DNA of 64,000 nucleotides from Gordionus sp. m RMFG-2023 (lineage: Eukaryota > Nematomorpha > Gordioida > Chordodea > Parachordodidae). Below are positions 59,630 to 64,000 of the stretch, in pieces; within the stretch, counting starts at the first letter, position 1, and each line of letters begins with the position of its first letter. Location: contig NC_088775.1 in NCBI RefSeq assembly GCF_954871325.1, positions 62,659,561 to 62,723,560 of the forward strand, written 5' to 3'. The notes beneath the pieces are model-generated. The model saw only the letters and a list, made by a program, of their open reading frames with translations, did no database searches and had not been told where the DNA came from. Both the position numbers and the translations under genes were made by a program.

Positions 59630-60018
59630 GAGCTGAAAAATTAAGAGAGAAAAATGCTGCTGGTCTCAAAGCAGCTGGTGCTGATCCGAAACAGCTTAAA
59701 TTATCTTTCATACCAAGTATTTTTAATACTCCTATTAATTCATCTAAAAAAATTAATTTTTTAAGAATATCAACAATTGCCTCACATTCACATCTACCTG
59801 AAACAACTACATTGTCTGCAACATTTTCATTTATTATTGCATCAGTTCAATCATTGCCACACCCATCTATGTTATATTATTCACCATTCACCATTACAGC
59901 AGATAAATCATTCACATACCCAGAAGATACATTATCTACAATTACAGCATTTACATCTTTATTATCCTCACACTTGTCAGAAGTGTTGAATAATCTTAAA
60001 ATGAAAATGAAAATTTAA
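59630..60018 (+). pseudogene. ZMYM-type hAT N-terminal fragment
   Basis: A frame of about 129 codons starts GAEKLREKNAAGLKAAGADP then KQLKLSFIP, the KxGAEKLR-x-K...L-x-FF start common in ZMYM1-like transposases. It continues into a Ser/Thr-rich low-complexity segment and ends LSEVLNNLKMKMKI. It lacks a start codon and the catalytic part. Confidence 0.45.
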
Positions 60019-60687
60019 TTTTGAATTCTTATTTTTGTAAGAAACTCATTTTATATTTTATTACCTTGTATAGCTTATTTTTATTTTTTTGTTAAACTTA
60101 TTTATATATTTTATTTAACCTTTGTGTTAACTTATTCATTCAAATTGTACATGATATATATGGATCCAAAACACTTTTAGACTTATATTTAGTTATTTAA
60201 TAATAAACTCACCTGTAGTTTTACACCTGGTACACTATTTTACATGGTGTACCGAGTAAAAACCAGAAAAAAGCTCATATGTCTCTCAATTATTTTTGCA
60301 TAACATAAAAAATTTGATATAAAAAAGTAAAAAACAAAAAAAAAAATTTTTTTATTAAAATATTTTTTGGAAGAATGTTTTCTATTAAAATAATTAATAT
60401 CCCCAGTACTATTTACATTTGTGACTTACTTTATCAGACCATTGGGGTTGAAGATCTAGAATATTCTAGGATACCGAACTCTAGCGATATATTCTTTCCC
60501 TTTGAAAAACTTATAAACATGCTATAATATTATAAATTGCTGAATGGCAAATTTTACATTTTGAATAATGATGATTTTATCCATTGATTTGTATTTTTGT
60601 TAAATTATAAATTAATGTGTTTTATTACAAAATTTAACAAACATTAATTAAATTTGTTAATCCATATCAATTAATGACTTTCAGTAA

Positions 60688-60870
60688 AAGTTTCCTAAAT
60701 TACAAGAGAACATCACGGACATATACATTTACAGACTGATCCTATTTTTCTCTAACACAGTATCGTCCGATTTGGTTAAAATCAATTTACTCCTGAGCAA
60801 TTTACCAGACGATTTATATGACAAAATCAGATCTTTATGCTCAGACATTGAATTTTGGACTTTAACTTAA
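60688..60870 (+). pseudogene. Gag-like coding fragment, unassigned
   Basis: 61 codons open on the plus strand: FPKLQENITDIYIYRLILFF then VKINLLLSNLPDDLYDKIRS and LCSDIEFWTLT. The LLLSNLP-DDLYDKIRSLC pattern recalls the capsid-like start of LTR-retrotransposon gag proteins. Base composition is more even than the surroundings. No LTRs are nearby. Confidence 0.35.
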
Positions 60871-61348
60871 AAATAAAAAAATTTATGATTATATAATAGG
60901 GGATTAAATGGTAAACTTCCTTTTTAATATATCAATTTATTAATATTAATTTATCTTACCACGCGTTCGAGACGAAATATTAATTGATTTATTATATACC
61001 AATTTATAATTCACAAAGGATTCCAAAAAAAATAATTGAACAAAAATAATATAATTTCTACTTTTTACACCTTTATATTAGTACATTTCGAAAATAAATA
61101 AAAATTTATTGATAATCTTCTATAACCATAAAAATAAGATATATTAATTTTGACAAATAATGACTTGACATCAAATATAAATAACTTTTAAATAAAAGAA
61201 AGACTAGGCATGGATGATCAAAAAATAATATCTGTCCCCAAAATATATAAATAAAATGATAAAATTATTATCTATAAAATAATATACATCTAAAAGAAAA
61301 AAATGGATATAATCTATTAATAATCATTTATTATTACTGTGTATAAAT

Positions 61349-61934
61349 CATGGACCCGAACCGTTATTTATAACGGTTCATTTTGGTTACGGTTCAATAT
61401 GTAAAAAATTATAATGGTTACGTTTTGGTTACGGTTTTTAAGAAAAATTTTACAAAGGTTCGGTTCAGCTAATTATAAAGATTCATAAATTACGGTTAGA
61501 AATTTTTTTTTTATTGAAGCAACACCATCGTCTAATTTATTTTTATCATAAGATCTATGAATTATATATAAAAAAATATATATGATTCAAAATAACTCAT
61601 TTTAAATATATTATAAGTAATATATTTCTAATATAAATGGATTCATATTTGGTTGTGACGATATCATAAATTTTAGCCCCGAAAAGGCCCTTTCTACAGA
61701 AGCTTGTGTTGCGGGAACCGCCAGTACTATAAGAGCAACTTTATATAATTCTGGATATTCAAATTTTTTTGATTCCTAAAATATTAAAACTGAACCGGTT
61801 TAAACCGATTTAACCTTTTTTTATAAAGGTTCTTTTTACTCCTTCAAAAAATTATTATATCGGTTCGGTTACGCTGATATTTAAAAAGGTTTATAATGGT
61901 TTAACGGTTTGTTACGGTTCACTCCGGGTCCATG
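61349..61934 (-). mobile_element. Short hAT derivative with perfect target duplication
   Basis: The ends are CATGGACCCGAACCG and (inverse) CATGGACCCGGAGTG, flanked by GTATAAAT on both sides (61341-61348, 61935-61942). It is full of GGTTACGGTT/AACGGTTC subterminal motifs. On the minus strand (about 61660-61740), ALIVLAVPATQASVERAFSG is the hAT dimerisation motif. It is related to the outer hAT at 43979-46889 (same VPATQ-SVER block). Confidence 0.88.
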
Positions 61935-62389
61935 GTATAAATTATTATATTAATAAATGATCATCCTACATATCAAAATAACACAAAACCTAAACATAGA
62001 ACACGTCAAGGTTGTTTAAATACAATATACATCGATTTTGTACCGATTTTTGATTATATAAAAAGTTGTGCTTGTCCAATTAATTTAATGTTCATTTCTG
62101 AATCCGTTCCATTTTAATTCAAAAAAATGCAAACTTAAAGGATGAAATTGGTGAAAATATTTTCCTAAAATTTTTGATTATAAAATCGAAAAGATAAAAG
62201 CTTTTAGAATGGGGTCATTGAAGAATTTATTTATTTATACCAATGGGCATATTTGATAAAAACCAGACGAAATATATTTATTCTGTACAAGACTAGTAAA
62301 ATTGCATTAGCTTTGCCAAAACGAAAAAAATTTATAAATTGTTTAATTATTTTATGATTTTATGATTTTTTTAAAATATAATAATGGTA

Positions 62390-63144
62390 AGAGGAAACAT
62401 ATTTAATCAGGTGTTGAGTAACAAAAAAGAGAGAAGTGAAAAGTTGAATTTATTTATTCACAAAAATGCTTTAAAATACTTAAAAAAGGTCCATCATGCG
62501 TCTCATCTGAAATGCGAGAAATAATCAATATAGATAATGAACATATTGATATGATGAGATTTTTTAACGTATTACTAAATTAAGCAAAAATTTCGTTGGA
62601 AGAACGTTAAAACCTTTCAAGGATCCATTTGAGCATTCGATACGCATGCATTGCTAATGCGACTAAAACGTAGCTAAAAGAATATCGTAATTGATTAAGT
62701 ATTTTATTAACAGCAGATCAAGATTCGTTGGAAAGCGGTATTAATATATTTAAAAAAATTAATAAATATATTGTATAAGCAGAACCATAAAAAGTCCTAT
62801 AGATATTTTGGGCTATACTTACAATATCTTACTATTTCATTTACCGTCACATCGGCTGAACGCAGCTTCAAAGTTCAAACTAATTAAGACTTATTTAAGA
62901 TCCTACACGGCGCAATACCGCATCGTTAACCTATCCCTGATTTTAATCAAAAATGACATTGCATTGTTGTTAGATCGTACTACTGACACAAATTAAATGA
63001 CGAAGAACTACTATTTTGTAGTTTTTAATGATTATCTGATAAGCCTATTATTACATGTATTATGAAAAATTTTTAAATGAGCTTAGTTATGTAAACTTTT
63101 TTTCAAAAATTAGCCCCTTCTGTAATAAGTTAGTGATGCCCCTG
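62390..63144 (+). mobile_element. ZMYM-type hAT relic, 3' part
   Basis: Plus-strand 62808-62996 reads LPSHRLNAASKFKLIKTYLR then IVNLSLILIKNDIALLLDRT, the C-terminal block of ZMYM1-like transposases, with an upstream decayed part (SSEMREIINIDNEHIDMMRF, about 62498). The terminus GTTAGTGATGCCCCTG closes it at 63144, the inverse of the terminus at 33084. Confidence 0.65.
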
Positions 63145-64000
63145 CATCCTTCTAAAGCTAAAAATTTAATACAATATATATGTACAAATATTTTTGCACA
63201 AAAAGACTTTTTAGGGTCATCACCACAGATAAATTCACTTATCCATCTATTTTTTTCCCTCATACTATATATATCTATATTCACACCTTCTCATCTCTTC
63301 TTCATCAACTACTCCATTTATATCTTACGAATATCATTAATTACACTAACCTTATATCATCTTTCCATTTACATTCAATTACACAGACATTAGTATTTCG
63401 AAATGAGCATCAAATAAAAGCTATTTAAAAGTTTATTTTGTTTTCCACCTCGATGTTTTCGTACAACGGAGGGAGGCTAAAAATTTAAACCTAATATCCT
63501 ATACATGGTTTTGAAAATAAAATGATTTTTCGACTGTTTTATTAATCACTCATCACTATAAATCATTAATATCTTGTGGATCTTAACTAAAATAAAAATA
63601 TCTTTTGCTTGCTGTTAGTGTTGTTAAAAAGCCCGATTTTTTAAAATGCCCAATTACGGTTATACCCAAAATTATATTATGTAAGCCTCAAGAAAAATCT
63701 TAATCGGGCCGTTTTTAAAAATAAACCCAAATCGGGTTTTTTAACACTAGTTAATCGTCTTTAAAAGTTAGGCGGGTGGTGGTATGACAATCAATTTAAA
63801 CTTGAGTATCAAATATAAAATTTAACCAAATTGTCATAAATAAATCATTTTTTTTAGGTCTTCAAAACAGATCTAAAAAGGGGTGGTTTCAAATATAATA
63901 TCTTGACATGGAGTCTAAAATTAAAGCTATTAAATTTGAAAAAATATGAAAAAGCCAATTGAAATTGTGTCTTTTATATAAATATCAAGAATATAATTTG
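63145..64000. other. AT-rich, no gene seen
   Basis: Apart from the MITE at 63624-63755, no coding or repeat signal is recognised. Open stretches on both strands near 63055-63430 are composition-driven. Confidence 0.45.
63624..63755. mobile_element. Short inverted-repeat MITE
   Basis: TAGTGTTGTTAAAAAGCCCG on the left and CGGGTTTTTTAACACTAG on the right enclose about 90 bp. The TAGTGTTGTTAAA terminus is shared with the palindromic MITEs at 19 and 31 kb and resembles the hAT end at 57340. Confidence 0.65.

Noticed and set aside
63055-63430. Overlapping plus- and minus-strand frames up to 112 codons
   Set aside because: AT-biased low-complexity translations (runs of I, L, S, F, Y) without motifs; they also straddle a hAT terminus.

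Overview
The window looks like nuclear DNA of an invertebrate, most likely an arthropod. It is very AT-rich, its one clear host gene is split by introns into many short exons, and the rest is a dense graveyard of eukaryotic transposable elements: hAT, Merlin, RTE-type and other LINEs, LTR elements, tRNA-headed SINE-like sequence and foldback/MITE elements. Nothing suggests a bacterial, viral or organellar replicon. Species cannot be fixed from the sequence alone.

Host gene. The minus strand carries a two-lobed transferrin-family gene spanning at least 43 kb (about 52,777 down to 9,462). I rebuilt nine consecutive exons from homology, AG/GT splice sites and matching intron phases: 52541-52777, 52240-52377, 51987-52106, 51717-51893, 48007-48185, 29410-29566, 28998-29244, 19687-19802 and 9462-9927. 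Together they give about 612 codons, from the first cysteines of the N-lobe to near the end of the C-lobe. The signal-peptide exon (upstream of 52,777) and the last C-lobe exons (below 9,462) were not found. Most canonical iron and carbonate ligands are substituted in both lobes, so this may be a transferrin homologue that no longer binds iron normally.

Mobile DNA. Introns and flanks hold: a decayed RTE LINE (4.2-6.9 kb); an internally deleted hAT (7.4-8.4 kb); tandem repeats and a tRNA-like SINE (8.7-9.4 kb); a decayed LTR element (10.9-15.1 kb); hAT relics and palindromic MITEs (16.5-20.5 kb); a ZMYM-type hAT relic (21.2-22.3 kb); a second LINE clade (23.5-25.4 kb); a hAT with perfect 8-bp target duplication (25.8-27.2 kb); a Merlin relic (32.2-33.0 kb); and a full-length RTE-like LINE with a 19-bp target duplication and a tRNA-like 5' end (33.3-36.4 kb).

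The most unusual region is 37.4-47.3 kb. A repeat family with termini TACAGGGTTTCCCATTC and arms built from a 21-bp minisatellite is present in several copies. One copy (40096-47250) has been invaded by a young non-autonomous LTR element and by a hAT, which was itself invaded by a second hAT. Further hAT relics lie at 48.4-51.4, 57.3-58.8, 59.6-60.0, 61.3-61.9 and 62.4-63.1 kb. The stretch 52.8-57.1 kb shows no convincing gene.
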